Shown: positions 16,805-26,513, numbered from the stretch's first letter. The stretch is 64,000 nt of DNA from Candidatus Binataceae bacterium (GCA_035508495.1 DATJMX010000040.1:109870-173869), one strand, 5' to 3'. Numbers and translations are program-made. Notes: a model not told the origin generated them from the sequence alone.

Positions 16805-18052
16805 CTAGATAGCAGCGGTTGCGCTTTCGAGTGCGAGGCCGCGCGACTCGTCGACAAATGCGATGAATAAGATAGAGGTGCCGATCGCGGATAGACCCAG
16901 GAGTCCGACGACGAATGACACCCCGCCTATCCGTGCGGCCAGAAGAGCAACCAGCGATTGGCCTGCGACGCGGCCGACAGTGCCGGCGATCGCGATCGCG
17001 CCCGCAGCGGTTGCGCGCATTCCAGTGGGAAACAGTTCCGTCGCGGCCGTAGTGCCGCCGACGGTCGTGGCATTCATCGCCAGACCAAACACTGAGAATC
17101 CGGCCAATAGCCAGAGAAATGAATGAATATAGTTGCGCGGCGGTCCCCAAAACGAGAAGGCCAGGCTGAGAGCGACGAGAGTTGCGAATATCGCCACGGT
17201 TCCGACGCGTCCGATCCGCTCGCAAAGCGAAGCGCCAATCGGGAATCCTGCCAGTGCAATTCCACCCGATAAAATGAGTATCGCGCTGGAGACCCCGGGT
17301 GTCAGGCCGACATTCGATACGCAGTGAAAATAACTCCAGCTTTTCGCGGTCGCGATCGCAACTGAGCTGAAGATGTTCGAAATCATGAAGGTCAAAGCGC
17401 GCTGCCGATGTGGCGGGCGAATCAGGCTCGCCGCCGATTCACGCGGCATCACGGATCCGTGCTCGATTGGCAGCCAGAACTGGGACTGCCAACTCTCAGT
17501 CAGCATCCAGGGGACTGCCACGATCGGTAACGCGGCGAGCCAGAGCAGAAAACGCCATGACAGACCCAGGCGCAGCAGGATCGGCATCGCGAACATGCAT
17601 GCCCCCGCGCCCGCTCCCAGAGCGATTCCGCCCCACGCTTGCCCGGCCGCGCGCTCGGGTGCCGCAAGGACTTCGGCGATGACGACGGGAGCGCCTGCGA
17701 CAATCGCACCCGTCGCCGCCAACAGAGCGATCTCGAAAAGTGCGAAGGGCAGGACAGTCCGCGACAGCGCCGCACCGATCGCGCCTGCCGCCGAGACGAA
17801 TAAACTCCACGACAGCACCCGGCCGCGGCCAACCACGTCGAAGAGCCTGGTGAGGAGCAGTGCCCCGACGCCCGATATTGCGATACAGGCAAAGACGCGC
17901 GCGAGTTGCGATGCAGAGAGGTTGAAATCCTTGAGCATCCAGGGCGCGGCGATACCGTTGAGCGTGATTATGAAACCCTGCGGAACCAGCAGCGCCAGAA
18001 TCTGCAGCAGTCTCAGATTTTTGAGAATGCGAATCTGCGGCGACATCGCCAT
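16805..18052 (-). CDS. MFS transporter
   Basis: This is a 12-helix major facilitator protein of about 415 aa. It has the loop 2-3 motif RLFDVVGRGRVLSW, a long central loop with EHGSVMPRESAASLIRPP, and in the second half CERIGRVGTVAIFA and ELFPTGMRATAAG. The last two are typical of the sugar-porter and aromatic-acid/H+ symporter branches. I chose the ATG at 18052; a TTG six bases further out is in frame. It lies just downstream of the UGM-like gene and is divergent from a glycosyltransferase. The substrate cannot be told: import of a sugar or acid, or export of a small metabolite, are both open. Confidence 0.75.
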   Translation of the reverse strand: MAMSPQIRILKNLRLLQILALLVPQGFIITLNGIAAPWMLKDFNLSASQLARVFACIAISGVGALLLTRLFDVVGRGRVLSWSLFVSAAGAIGAALSRTVLPFALFEIALLAATGAIVAGAPVVIAEVLAAPERAAGQAWGGIALGAGAGACMFAMPILLRLGLSWRFLLWLAALPIVAVPWMLTESWQSQFWLPIEHGSVMPRESAASLIRPPHRQRALTFMISNIFSSVAIATAKSWSYFHCVSNVGLTPGVSSAILILSGGIALAGFPIGASLCERIGRVGTVAIFATLVALSLAFSFWGPPRNYIHSFLWLLAGFSVFGLAMNATTVGGTTAATELFPTGMRATAAGAIAIAGTVGRVAGQSLVALLAARIGGVSFVVGLLGLSAIGTSILFIAFVDESRGLALESATAAI

Positions 18053-18144
18053 TGGCAAAGCAGTATGCGCGAAGCGTGGCGATGCTGCCAGAAGGCTCGC
18101 GCGCCTTGACGCGGTGCGCGGCGGCTCGCGGCCAACGATCTGAG

Positions 18145-19164
18145 ATGGAGGAGGCGACCCCCAGGTTGAGCGTAGTAATCGCCGCGCGCGACGCGGCGGC
18201 CACGCTCAACGCGTGTCTCGATGGCGCTTCGGCGCAGGCCGGTGCGGATTGCGAGATAATCGTGGTCGACGACTGCTCGCGCGATGGAACTGCGGCAATC
18301 GCGGAACGAAGCGAAGTGAAGTTGATTCGCCTGCGGGAGCATCGCGGTGTCGCCGCGGCGCGCAACGCGGGCGCCCGGGCCGCGCGCGCACCAGTCCTGC
18401 TGTTTCTCGATGCCGACGTTGTTCCTGCTCGCGATTTGTTCAAAGCCGGCCTGGCGACAATGGCAGAGCGCGATGCCGACGCGGTGATCGGGTCGTATGA
18501 CGACGAACCGGCGGTTGACTCAGTCGTGAGCCGGTTCAAGAATCTTGCGCATCACTACTTTCACCAGAACTCGGATGGAATAACGACGACGTTCTGGGGT
18601 GCGTGCGGATTTATTCGCCGCGACGTCTTTCTCGATGCCGGCGGTTTCGACGAGACTCGCTTCGTTCTTCCGTCGATCGAGGACGTGGAGCTCGGAGCGC
18701 GCGTCGCGGAGCGGGGGGCAAAAATATTCATTCACCCAGCGCTCCACGTCACGCATCTGAAGCGATGGACGCTCGCCAATCTGCTCGTAGTTGATATTAC
18801 GCGGCGCGCCATACCCTGGGCGATACTGGGGCTCGAGCACGGCAAGCTTCCCGGCAATTTGAATTTTTCGTGGGAGCAGCGTCTCGCGGGGATGGTCGCG
18901 GTCGCAGCGTTTGCGGCATTACTTTGGCTGTTATTCAATCTGGGCTCGGCGCTTTGCTGGATAGCTATGGCTATACTGGTGCTGGTTGCGATTGCGCTGA
19001 ATCGGGGATTGTATAGTTTATTTCTTGAAAAAGGCGGATTGAAATTAGCGGTCTGCGGTTTTCTGCTGCAACAACTTTATTACCTTTACTCATTGAGCGG
19101 GCTCGTTGCCGGTGTGATAATTTACATGGTTCGCCGCAAGCCTACACCTGCCCCTTCGCGCTAA
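18145..19164 (+). CDS. glycosyltransferase family 2 protein
   Basis: This GT-A fold enzyme has about 339 aa. It shows LSVVIAARDAAATLNACLD at the N-terminus, DCEIIVVDDCSRDGT, AAARNAGARAA and the metal-binding FLDADVV. Acceptor-side motifs GACGFIRRDVFLDAGGFDE and IEDVELGARV follow. Residues 245-330 contain two or three membrane helices, so the enzyme is probably anchored at the cytoplasmic face and acts on a lipid-linked glycan. The ATG at 18145 lies close before the conserved core. In-frame starts up to 18052 would add residues without family features and would overlap the start of the divergent MFS gene. GT4 genes follow within 12 bases. Confidence 0.8.
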   Translation: MEEATPRLSVVIAARDAAATLNACLDGASAQAGADCEIIVVDDCSRDGTAAIAERSEVKLIRLREHRGVAAARNAGARAARAPVLLFLDADVVPARDLFKAGLATMAERDADAVIGSYDDEPAVDSVVSRFKNLAHHYFHQNSDGITTTFWGACGFIRRDVFLDAGGFDETRFVLPSIEDVELGARVAERGAKIFIHPALHVTHLKRWTLANLLVVDITRRAIPWAILGLEHGKLPGNLNFSWEQRLAGMVAVAAFAALLWLLFNLGSALCWIAMAILVLVAIALNRGLYSLFLEKGGLKLAVCGFLLQQLYYLYSLSGLVAGVIIYMVRRKPTPAPSR

Positions 19165-19176
19165 TCGTACAATCGA

Positions 19177-20403
19177 ATGTCTCGGGCTGTTGTCGAGCAA
19201 TATCGCGACGAGTTGGAAGTACGCGCGAATCGATCGAATCGTCCGCTCCGAATAGGAGTTGACGTAACCTGCTGGAATCTACGCCGCGGCTTCGGACGGC
19301 ATACTCGGGGTCTTATCTCGGCGCTGACTGAACTCGACAATCGCAACCGATATATCTTCTTCGTTGATCGCGATTCAGCACCGGACTTGGCGTCGCAGCA
19401 TGAGACTCGGATCGTTTCGAGTTCTCGTTCGGTTCGCAACGGTGCACGAAAAATAGCCGACCTCGTTCGCGCATCGTGGACTATTTCGCGCGAGCCGCTC
19501 GACGTGATGCTCTTTCCGGCGATCTACAGCTTCGTTCCAGTATTCTCACGCGCCAAAGTGATGATCGTCCTGCATGACGCTACGGCGGAGATGCTGCCTA
19601 ATCTTGCGCTGCACGATCGCGTGGCGCGCGTGTTGTGGAATACCAAGGTCGCGATCGGTAAGTGGACGGCCGACTCTCTGATCGCCGTATCAGAATATGC
19701 TCGCAAGCAGCTGACCGAGTATCTGAATGTTCCACCCGAGCGCATCGCGATAGTCGGCGAAGCACCGGCATCGGTGTTTCGTCATATCCAAGGCTTGCAG
19801 GTGAACTATGAAAGGCTCGCCGCGTTGGGAGTCATGCCCGAACGGAAAGTGATAGTACATCTCGGAGGATTCAGTCCGCATAAAAATCTTCTCTATCTGG
19901 TCCACGAGTTTGATGGGCTGATTGGAGATTCGGCTTACGCCGATATCGATCTGCTACTGGTCGGAGATACTCACCCGGATGCATTTCACGTCAGCTATGA
20001 AGAGCTGGTCGAGGAAGTAAGAAAACGCGCCCTGACCAATCGTGTGCGGTTTACCGGTTTTGTTCCTGATGAAGTGCTGGTCGACTTGCTGAACATCGCC
20101 GCAGTGACCGTGATGCCGTCGCTGAATGAAGGCTTTGGCCTGCCGGCGGTCGAAGCCGCGGCCTGCGGATGCCCGGTTATTGCGACACTGGCGAGTCCCT
20201 TGCCCGCGATCCTTGGCGCCGGCGCATTGTATATCGATCCTCGACAGGATGGCGCGCTTCGTGAGGCTTTGGCTCGAATGCTCAGTTCGCCCGAGTTGAG
20301 AGGCAAAACGGGTGAAGCGGGGCGGGCGGCCGCCACAAAACTCAGTTGGAAAACCGAAGCAAGCAAGCTGATCAACGCCATCGAAGCGCTCGCGAATCAG
20401 TGA
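19177..20403 (+). CDS. glycosyltransferase family 4 protein
   Basis: This 408-aa GT-B retaining glycosyltransferase has RIGVDVTCWNLRRGFGRHT at the N-terminus and DSLIAVSEYARKQLTEYL at the linker. The donor domain has VIVHLGGFSPHKNL, and then SLNEGFGLPAVEAAACGCPV, which carries the EGFGLPxxE signature with the two catalytic Glu residues. It sits 12 bases after the GT2 gene and its stop overlaps the GTG of the next GT4 gene, so the three are almost surely co-translated. The product is probably a step in a cell-surface polysaccharide. Mannosyl or similar transfer is usual for this branch, but specificity is not readable. Confidence 0.85.
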   Translation: MSRAVVEQYRDELEVRANRSNRPLRIGVDVTCWNLRRGFGRHTRGLISALTELDNRNRYIFFVDRDSAPDLASQHETRIVSSSRSVRNGARKIADLVRASWTISREPLDVMLFPAIYSFVPVFSRAKVMIVLHDATAEMLPNLALHDRVARVLWNTKVAIGKWTADSLIAVSEYARKQLTEYLNVPPERIAIVGEAPASVFRHIQGLQVNYERLAALGVMPERKVIVHLGGFSPHKNLLYLVHEFDGLIGDSAYADIDLLLVGDTHPDAFHVSYEELVEEVRKRALTNRVRFTGFVPDEVLVDLLNIAAVTVMPSLNEGFGLPAVEAAACGCPVIATLASPLPAILGAGALYIDPRQDGALREALARMLSSPELRGKTGEAGRAAATKLSWKTEASKLINAIEALANQ

Positions 20404-21662
20404 GACAGTCACCCCTCCGCTTTCTGCATATTACTACATTCTATCCTCCTTACAGCTTCGGAGGCGACGCGATATACGTATCGCGGCTGGCGAATGCACT
20501 CGCCCGGGATGGACATCTCGTGGATGTAATCCACTGTATCGATTCATACGAGATGCTGTCCGGCAATCGCGAGGTGAAGCCCGAGCCGTCAGTGCATCCC
20601 AATTTGAATGTTTTTGGGCTGCGGAGCGGATTTGGTGCACTGTCGCCGTTGTTGACGCAACAGACTGGCGCACCGTTTTTGAAGCGAGCGCAGATCGACA
20701 AGATCGTCCAGGGCAAAAGCTACGACGTAGTCCAGTTCCACAATATTTCCTTGATCGGTCCGGAGATTCTGAATCTCGCGCCGAACGCGGACATGATAAA
20801 ACTCTACATGGCGCTCGAGTACTGGCTGGTATGTCCGACGCATATGCTCTGGAAGTTCAACGAGCGCCTGTGCGAATCGCCGGAATGTATCACTTGCGTG
20901 TTGAAGGCGCGCCGTCCACCGCAGATCTGGCGCTACTTCGGGACGCTGCAGCGGGCTGCGGCCCAGGTCGATCAATTCATCGCGCCGAGCGAGTGTGCGG
21001 CGCGGCTGCACGCGGAGCGTGGTTTCTCCGCACCGTTTGAGTATCTGCCACTGTTTACTGAAATCGATGAGGGGCAGGATCCGCGTCAGCTTTCGCGCCC
21101 GCATGTGGAACCATACTTCCTGTTTGCAGGGCGGCTCGAGAAGTTGAAAGGAATCGATACGCTGATTTCGGCATGGGAGCGTAATCAGGGCGCGGACCTT
21201 TTGATCGCAGGCGACGGAACCGAAGCAACAAGCTTGCGCGCGAGAGCCGCGGGGAATCCGCGAATAGTATTTCTCGGCAGCGTGCCGCAGGCGCGAATGA
21301 AAGCGCTCTATGCGCATGCGCTGGCTTGTATAGTGCCGTCGCTTTTCTGGGAACCCTTTGGTCTGGTTGCGATTGAAGCCCTGGCTAATCGAACGCCGGT
21401 TATTGCGCATCGGATCGGTGGGCCAGCCGAAATCGTCGAGCAGAGCGGCGGGGGACTGTTGTATGACAGCGGGCAGGAGCTCGTCGATGCGCTGGAAAAA
21501 ATCGCCAGTGATTCGAGTCTGCGCGAGAACCTTGCGGAGCGCGGCTATGCCGCCTGCCGGGAGCTATGGTCGCGGGAAGCGCATCTGAAAATGTACTATG
21601 AGCTGATCGAACGGACTGCGGCGCGAAAATTTTCTGCCCTTGGCGCGGCACAATCAATATAG
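20400..21662 (+). CDS. glycosyltransferase family 4 protein
   Basis: This is a second GT4 enzyme in the run, about 420 aa. The N-terminal domain begins FLHITTFYPPYSFGGDAIYV, the motif for the sugar acceptor side. A Cys-rich insert at about 155-175 (LCESPECITCVLKARRP) resembles the Cys segment of some WcaL-like or hexosyl transferases. The donor domain has FLFAGRLEKLKGIDTLI and SLFWEPFGLVAIEALANRTPV with the E-x7-E pair. The start is the GTG at 20400, which overlaps the upstream stop (GTGA). An earlier ATG at 20346 would lie inside the previous gene. It forms an operon with its neighbours. Confidence 0.85.
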   Translation: MRQSPLRFLHITTFYPPYSFGGDAIYVSRLANALARDGHLVDVIHCIDSYEMLSGNREVKPEPSVHPNLNVFGLRSGFGALSPLLTQQTGAPFLKRAQIDKIVQGKSYDVVQFHNISLIGPEILNLAPNADMIKLYMALEYWLVCPTHMLWKFNERLCESPECITCVLKARRPPQIWRYFGTLQRAAAQVDQFIAPSECAARLHAERGFSAPFEYLPLFTEIDEGQDPRQLSRPHVEPYFLFAGRLEKLKGIDTLISAWERNQGADLLIAGDGTEATSLRARAAGNPRIVFLGSVPQARMKALYAHALACIVPSLFWEPFGLVAIEALANRTPVIAHRIGGPAEIVEQSGGGLLYDSGQELVDALEKIASDSSLRENLAERGYAACRELWSREAHLKMYYELIERTAARKFSALGAAQSI

Positions 21663-22935
21663 ACTGATATTTGTCGCCGGCTGTGCGGTTGTGATCGTAA
21701 TTCAAGCGATCGTGATCTGCCATCGCCGCGCGCTTCATCCTGGCGATCTTGATGTCGCGCGCGAGTTTGGCCGCCGGTTCATCGCGCGCGACGATCTATA
21801 TCGTAATGGGCTGCAGTACCCATACATGCCCATGGCGGCGATGTTCTTTGCGCCGCTGGCGATGGTCCCCGCGTCGGTTGCGTTCGTGGTTCGATACGCG
21901 ATCGCGATCGCAAGTCTCGTCACCACCTTGATTCTGATTCGTAGAATGGCGGCGCCTGAATTCGCCGAACATGGATTCGCCGCGAGCGCTCTCACGATTG
22001 TATTTGCCGGCCACTACATAATCCGAGATCTCGACGATGCGGGATTGCATCTTCTGATACTCGCGCTGATTGTATTCGGGATATACGCGGCGTGGCGCAA
22101 TCGCACGGTGGTGAGTGGATTCGCCTTCGCGCTCGCGCTCGCGATCAAGGTGACCCCGGGATTGTTCATTCCGTTCATGATGTGGAAGCGCAAGTGGAAG
22201 CTGGCGTGCATTTGTATCGCCGCCACGATCTTCTGGGCCGCGCTGCCGATGCTGTGGCTGGGCCCGTCCTTGTGGATGCATTTTCAGCTGCAATGGACGC
22301 GAGTTGCGCTGGGGCAGGTGTTTGGAGGCGTCGCGGCGGTCGCGGCCGGCACCGAGCAGGAATACCAGAATCAATCGCTGCGCGCGGCGGTGATCTTTTA
22401 TCTCACCGGTGGATCGATTCGCTATGCGGCGTCGGCGTTGCAGGAGGCAAATAGATATCGATACGCAGAACCGATTGCGACGCTGATATCACTTGCGTTG
22501 TTACTATATTGCGGCTGGCGCGGGCGAGCCCCATATCGCGGCCTGGACGATCGCCAGTGGCTAATCGACAGTAGTGCCGTGCTGGTCTTGATCCTGCTGC
22601 TGTCCCCCGTGACGTGGACTCAGCACATGGTATTTCTGATTCCGGCGATTTATCTCATCGTCGCGGAAGCCTTGGGACGCATCAGCGAGCGGACCTCGAT
22701 CGCCGTTGCGATGTCGATATATGTGATTTTCTCGCTGATACTGACGCGCGAGATCCTCGGGCGCGCGCGGTACATGATCCTGCTCGAATATCATTCGCAG
22801 ACGCTGTGCATGCTGATCGTTCTTGCGCTGATCGTTCTCGGCTGTCCTACCGCTCGCGAGGCCGCGTTCAACCCGCGGCGGGCGCGGGAAATGGCGGCGC
22901 ATTCAGGCGGAAGATTAGAATCGGAACTTCCATGA
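21640..22935 (+). CDS. GT87/DUF2029-type membrane mannosyltransferase-like protein
   Basis: This protein of about 431 aa has ten or more hydrophobic helices and the features of the GT87 polyprenyl-phosphate sugar transferases: an early GDLDVAREFGRRF loop with acidic residues, LYRNGLQYPYMPMAAMFFAP, and AIKVTPGLFIPFMMWKRKWK. These act on the periplasmic side using lipid-linked donors. The start is uncertain: a TTG at 21640 overlaps the previous gene by 23 bases and gives a natural N-terminus. The last 68 bases overlap, tail to tail, with the sulfatase-fold gene on the other strand. It ends the plus-strand glycosyltransferase run. Confidence 0.7.
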   Translation: MARHNQYRLIFVAGCAVVIVIQAIVICHRRALHPGDLDVAREFGRRFIARDDLYRNGLQYPYMPMAAMFFAPLAMVPASVAFVVRYAIAIASLVTTLILIRRMAAPEFAEHGFAASALTIVFAGHYIIRDLDDAGLHLLILALIVFGIYAAWRNRTVVSGFAFALALAIKVTPGLFIPFMMWKRKWKLACICIAATIFWAALPMLWLGPSLWMHFQLQWTRVALGQVFGGVAAVAAGTEQEYQNQSLRAAVIFYLTGGSIRYAASALQEANRYRYAEPIATLISLALLLYCGWRGRAPYRGLDDRQWLIDSSAVLVLILLLSPVTWTQHMVFLIPAIYLIVAEALGRISERTSIAVAMSIYVIFSLILTREILGRARYMILLEYHSQTLCMLIVLALIVLGCPTAREAAFNPRRAREMAAHSGGRLESELP

Positions 22936-23761
22936 CCTTCTCGTGATAGAAGGCATGACCGAAGAGTCCGTTTTCACCGAAACATTCCCCGTGATCGGAA
23001 CAAACGACGACCGTCGTGGGGCGGCCGCGCGCCCGGAAAAAGTCGATGAGCTCTCCGGTGCGCGCATCCAGGAACTCCGCGCACGCGACCTGCCGCAGGA
23101 AGGCGGGCTCGTCGAATTTCCAGTCCGTCTCCAAAACGCCGCGCTGGTTGAAGATTCGGGCCAGGCTGTAACGCGAATCGACCTCCCCGTCGGGCATCGC
23201 CATCCCGCGATGGCGAAACGGACTGTGAGTTTCGCCGTAATTAATAAAGGCGAAGCACGCGCGCGACGGAGCGCCGCGCTCGATGCTGCCAAGGAGGCGA
23301 CGATTCTGCTCTTCGGCGTCGATACCGGTGACCTCGAAATGCTGAAAACCTTCGCGCAAAGCGGCAGTATCGCGAAACCAATCCATCGCGGCGATACCCA
23401 CGGTGTAATAGCCGCGCCGGCTGAAGCCCGTGACGATGTTGCTGCCCGGCTCGAAGGTGACGAGCGGCTGGTTGTGCACATTGCGATGGCTGATGCGCCA
23501 CAGCTGCTGGAGATGCCGATTGTAGAACGGAAGCGGCTCGAACACATGAGGCAGGAATCCGTAGAACATCGCGATATGGGCGGGCAGGGTGTACGTGCCC
23601 ATCGCCCAGCCTCGTTGCGCCGCGCAATGCTGATCGAGGATCGGCGTCTGTGCGCGCAGATAGGCATCTAAGCGACATGAATCCCAGGTCACGAGCAGGA
23701 AGTCCTCGTTGTCGTCAAGCACCTGATGCTTGCGGCGCGAGCGGAACGGCAGCCACTTCAT
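22868..23761 (-). CDS. sulfatase-fold (alkaline phosphatase superfamily) protein
   Basis: This 297-aa protein has the metal-binding opening LLVTWDSCRLDAYL, then TYTLPAHIAMFYGFLPH with a Thr at the nucleophile position. A C-terminal VVVCSDHGECFGENGLFGH follows, with the second metal cluster, and then HEKVMEVPILIF. Family members hydrolyse or transfer phosphate or sulfate esters, or phosphoethanolamine-type groups. The protein is short for a sulfatase and lacks a signal peptide, so it is probably cytosolic. Its 3' end overlaps the GT87 gene by 68 bases in convergent orientation. Its neighbours suggest trimming or decoration of a glycan precursor, though that is inference. Confidence 0.65.
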   Translation of the reverse strand: MKWLPFRSRRKHQVLDDNEDFLLVTWDSCRLDAYLRAQTPILDQHCAAQRGWAMGTYTLPAHIAMFYGFLPHVFEPLPFYNRHLQQLWRISHRNVHNQPLVTFEPGSNIVTGFSRRGYYTVGIAAMDWFRDTAALREGFQHFEVTGIDAEEQNRRLLGSIERGAPSRACFAFINYGETHSPFRHRGMAMPDGEVDSRYSLARIFNQRGVLETDWKFDEPAFLRQVACAEFLDARTGELIDFFRARGRPTTVVVCSDHGECFGENGLFGHAFYHEKVMEVPILIFRLNAPPFPAPAAG

Positions 23762-23817
23762 GGTGGTATGATCATGGAGTTGAGGCAGCGGCGTTCAAGA
23801 GGTTACGGCTGTCGATC

Positions 23818-24408
23818 ATGAAGCAATCGCTGCTCGCAATTCTACTGATTTCTTTACTCGCTGGATGCAGTGCTCAAAAAGTCGATCCGGTTACGCCGCT
23901 GCCAAACCCAGCCGTCGCTGCGACCGCCGAAACCCAGCTTGCCGCCGCGCCGGCATCCCCAGTTGCGCCGCTGCCGTTTCGAGTTCAACTCGCCCAGGGC
24001 GATCCGAGCGAGCTGCCGCCGGTCGTCGCGGCCTCGCTATCGAACAGGTCACCGATCACTTTTACCTACCGCGAAGAGCTGACTCACGACGACTACCATG
24101 TTCCGCGGATGCTGAGCGCGCTCGATCCCGCGACGTATGTTGGCGCGCCACTGGGCGATTATGGCGTGACGGCATTCGCCGCGCTGACAATTTATGACGG
24201 CGAGCGAGTGATCGGCGACTACACCGCCAAGCAGCGCGTGTCGAAGTCGTACAATCTCTACAAAGAGCCCACCCACGCCGAGGTCGAACGCGCGGCGCGC
24301 GACGCCGTGCGCCAGAAAATCGACGACCAGCTCGAGAAGGACACTACGCGGCTGGCGCAAGCCGCAACCGGCGAGCCGATCACGCAGGCCGGCGCGCTGG
24401 ATCGATGA
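23818..24408 (+). CDS. predicted lipoprotein of unknown function
   Basis: The first residues MKQSLLAILLISLLAGCS form a lipoprotein signal with lipobox LAGC and Cys17. The mature protein (about 180 aa) starts with a Pro/Ala-rich linker and then a compact domain with FTYREELTHDDYHVPRML and FAALTIYDGERVIGDYTAKQ. The ATG at 23818 is preferred over starts upstream because it opens the signal sequence. The gene overlaps the next lipoprotein gene by four bases (ATGA). I recognise no family. A cell-envelope location is probable, and coupling to a second lipoprotein suggests a joint role. Confidence 0.65.
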   Translation: MKQSLLAILLISLLAGCSAQKVDPVTPLPNPAVAATAETQLAAAPASPVAPLPFRVQLAQGDPSELPPVVAASLSNRSPITFTYREELTHDDYHVPRMLSALDPATYVGAPLGDYGVTAFAALTIYDGERVIGDYTAKQRVSKSYNLYKEPTHAEVERAARDAVRQKIDDQLEKDTTRLAQAATGEPITQAGALDR

Positions 24409-24830
24409 AGCGGCTAGGTCTGCTGGGATTCGGTCTGTGCTTTCTCGGATGCGCGGTGCAGGGCGCGCCTTTCCAGCCCGCCGAGGTCCCGCCCAAAAAC
24501 TCTGTGGTCTATGTCTATCGACCCTATGCCTACGGATCGTCTGCCCTGCGTCCTGCCGTGACCTGCGGTGATGACAGCGCGCGTATCGGACCGGGCGGCT
24601 ATCACGCGTTCGTCCTCCCATACGGCAAGGTCACATGCACGGTGGAGTCGACCGAGAACCACGACCGGGTCGAGTTGGACCCCGATCCCCGCGTGCATTA
24701 CGTGAAGGAAGACTTCGAATGGGGATGGCTAACGGGACATCCTCATCTGGATCCTGTCGACAATGACACGGCGCAAGGCGAGATTCAGAAGTGCGTTCTT
24801 GAAGGTTCCAAGCAGGAACAGCATTATTAG
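24405..24830 (+). CDS. DUF2846-like small lipoprotein
   Basis: This 141-aa protein opens with a short lipoprotein signal (LCFLGC, Cys16). It then shows VVYVYRPYAYGSSALRP and IGPGGYHAFVLPYGKVTC, followed by a TE segment. This is the pattern of DUF2846-type domains (a YVYRP strand, a GGY turn, a PG-like loop, and a TEN element). Those are small beta-rich envelope proteins of unknown role. It overlaps the preceding lipoprotein gene by four bases. The 241 bases that follow, up to the chemotaxis gene, hold no gene or clear signal that I can see. Confidence 0.6.
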   Translation: MKRLGLLGFGLCFLGCAVQGAPFQPAEVPPKNSVVYVYRPYAYGSSALRPAVTCGDDSARIGPGGYHAFVLPYGKVTCTVESTENHDRVELDPDPRVHYVKEDFEWGWLTGHPHLDPVDNDTAQGEIQKCVLEGSKQEQHY

Positions 24831-25071
24831 ATTGCGATTTGGCACGGTGTCTAATCGCGACTTGGATTGTTGATTTTTGATGCCCTCAGCCGGAATTTTG
24901 CCGTCGAACCGGAAAACTGGCGCTTTGATTTCCTGCGGCTCAGTTCCTGCCCGCTCTGAGTCAACGCAATCCGCAATAGACTAATCGTTTCGTGAGATTG
25001 GACGGCGAGCGCGCCTGCGCGCGCGTGGCCTTGACCTTGCACCTGCGGCCCTTACCCCCTGCAGGAGTGCG

Positions 25072-26478
25072 ATGGTGAAGTCTACCAATGATGTGTCACG
25101 GAGCAAGCCGATCGGCGGCAATCACGGCGCGAAGTTCGAAAAAGTTCAATTCAACGGTCACGAATTGGCGCAGCGCTTCGGCATCGACGAAGCCAGCGTC
25201 GCGCGCCGGCGTGAGTTCATCCGATTGGGATCTGAAGAACGTGACCTGCTGACTCGCATGATTCCCTGGGCGCGCAAGAACGCGCCGCTGATCGCCAAAG
25301 AGTTCTACGATTGGCAATTCAATTTTGGACCCACGCTTGCGTTTTTCCAGAAACACTCTCAAAGACGCGGCGTCACGCCCGATGCCTTGCGCCGTGTCCT
25401 CGAACAATCGCAGAGCGGATACATCATCAGCGCATTCGAGGGCGCCAAGGCGAACTGGGATGTCGGATATTTGACGCAGCGTCTGCACGTCGGCTTCGTT
25501 CACGACCGAATTGACCTGCCGTTCAAGTGGTATATCGGTGCCTACGCCGAAATGGAGCGGCTCATTCGTATCTACCTGCGCAAGACATTGAAGCTGGATG
25601 AAGCCCTTGCCGTTGAAGACGCGATCTTCAAGGTCTTCAACCTCGACATGCAGACGGTAGGCGATTCATTCATGCTCACCACGCTCGAAGCGATGGGACT
25701 CAATATCGAAGCGGCCGAGGCGGCGCCCGGCACCGATCGCACCGAAGCTATCGACCAGCTCAAACATACGATGGAGGTGCTGCTCGAGCAGGCAAGCGCG
25801 CTCGCCGAGTTGCGGCTTTCCGATCAGATCCTCGACGCGGATCTGCCCTGCGCCGGATGGATGGCGAACGCATTCTCAGGATTCCGCAACAAACTGCAGG
25901 AATTCGTCGACAACACTTCGCGTCTGACCGAACAACTGAAAACGGCGACCGAGCAGATGACGATCAGTATCCGTGAGATCGCCGAGAGCTCCACCAAGGC
26001 CGCCGGCGTCGTAAGCACGGCGGTCAAGATCACCGAAACCGCCAACAAGCAGATTTCCCGGCTCGGCGAATCGAGCGTCGAAATCAGCAAGGTCATCAAG
26101 GTCATCACCTCGATCGCCAAGCAGACCAACCTGCTCGCGCTCAACGCCACGATCGAAGCGGCGCGTGCCGGAGAAGCGGGCAAGGGCTTCTCAGTCGTCG
26201 CCAACGAGGTCAAGGAGCTGGCCAAGGAAACCGCCAACGCGACCGAAGAAATCGGCCATCGAATCGAAACCACCAACGAGGACGTCAAGAACGCGATCGG
26301 CGCGATCGAGCAGCTCACGGCGGTAATCAACCAGGTAAGCGAGTTGTCCAACTCGATTGCGAGCGCAGTCGAGGAGCAGACCGCTGCTACCAACGAGATG
26401 ACGCGCAATCTCACCGAGGTCGCCTCGTCGGCGGCGCGCGTGATGAACTCCTCCGGAGCGCACGCCTCATCGATGTGA
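25072..26478 (+). CDS. globin-coupled chemotaxis transducer (HemAT-like)
   Basis: This is a soluble 468-aa methyl-accepting protein with no membrane helix. Residues 15-195 form a protoglobin-like sensor: [20 protein letters not shown], then [20 protein letters not shown] with the likely proximal haem ligand His144. The C-terminal half is a signalling coiled coil with the highly conserved hairpin tip [36 protein letters not shown] and [14 protein letters not shown]. In HemAT such proteins bind oxygen and control CheA through CheW. No che genes are in the window. The GCAGGAG just before ATG 25072 serves as ribosome binding site. Confidence 0.85.
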   Translation: MVKSTNDVSRSKPIGGNHGAKFEKVQFNGHELAQRFGIDEASVARRREFIRLGSEERDLLTRMIPWARKNAPLIAKEFYDWQFNFGPTLAFFQKHSQRRGVTPDALRRVLEQSQSGYIISAFEGAKANWDVGYLTQRLHVGFVHDRIDLPFKWYIGAYAEMERLIRIYLRKTLKLDEALAVEDAIFKVFNLDMQTVGDSFMLTTLEAMGLNIEAAEAAPGTDRTEAIDQLKHTMEVLLEQASALAELRLSDQILDADLPCAGWMANAFSGFRNKLQEFVDNTSRLTEQLKTATEQMTISIREIAESSTKAAGVVSTAVKITETANKQISRLGESSVEISKVIKVITSIAKQTNLLALNATIEAARAGEAGKGFSVVANEVKELAKETANATEEIGHRIETTNEDVKNAIGAIEQLTAVINQVSELSNSIASAVEEQTAATNEMTRNLTEVASSAARVMNSSGAHASSM

Positions 26479-26513
26479 TCGGCCCGGCGGCTCTTTAGTC
26501 GCGCGCGCGGCTG

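Noticed and set aside
24831..25071. Gap before the chemotaxis gene examined for a riboswitch, small RNA or tRNA.
   Set aside because: No conserved core or strong structure was seen, only GC-rich runs.
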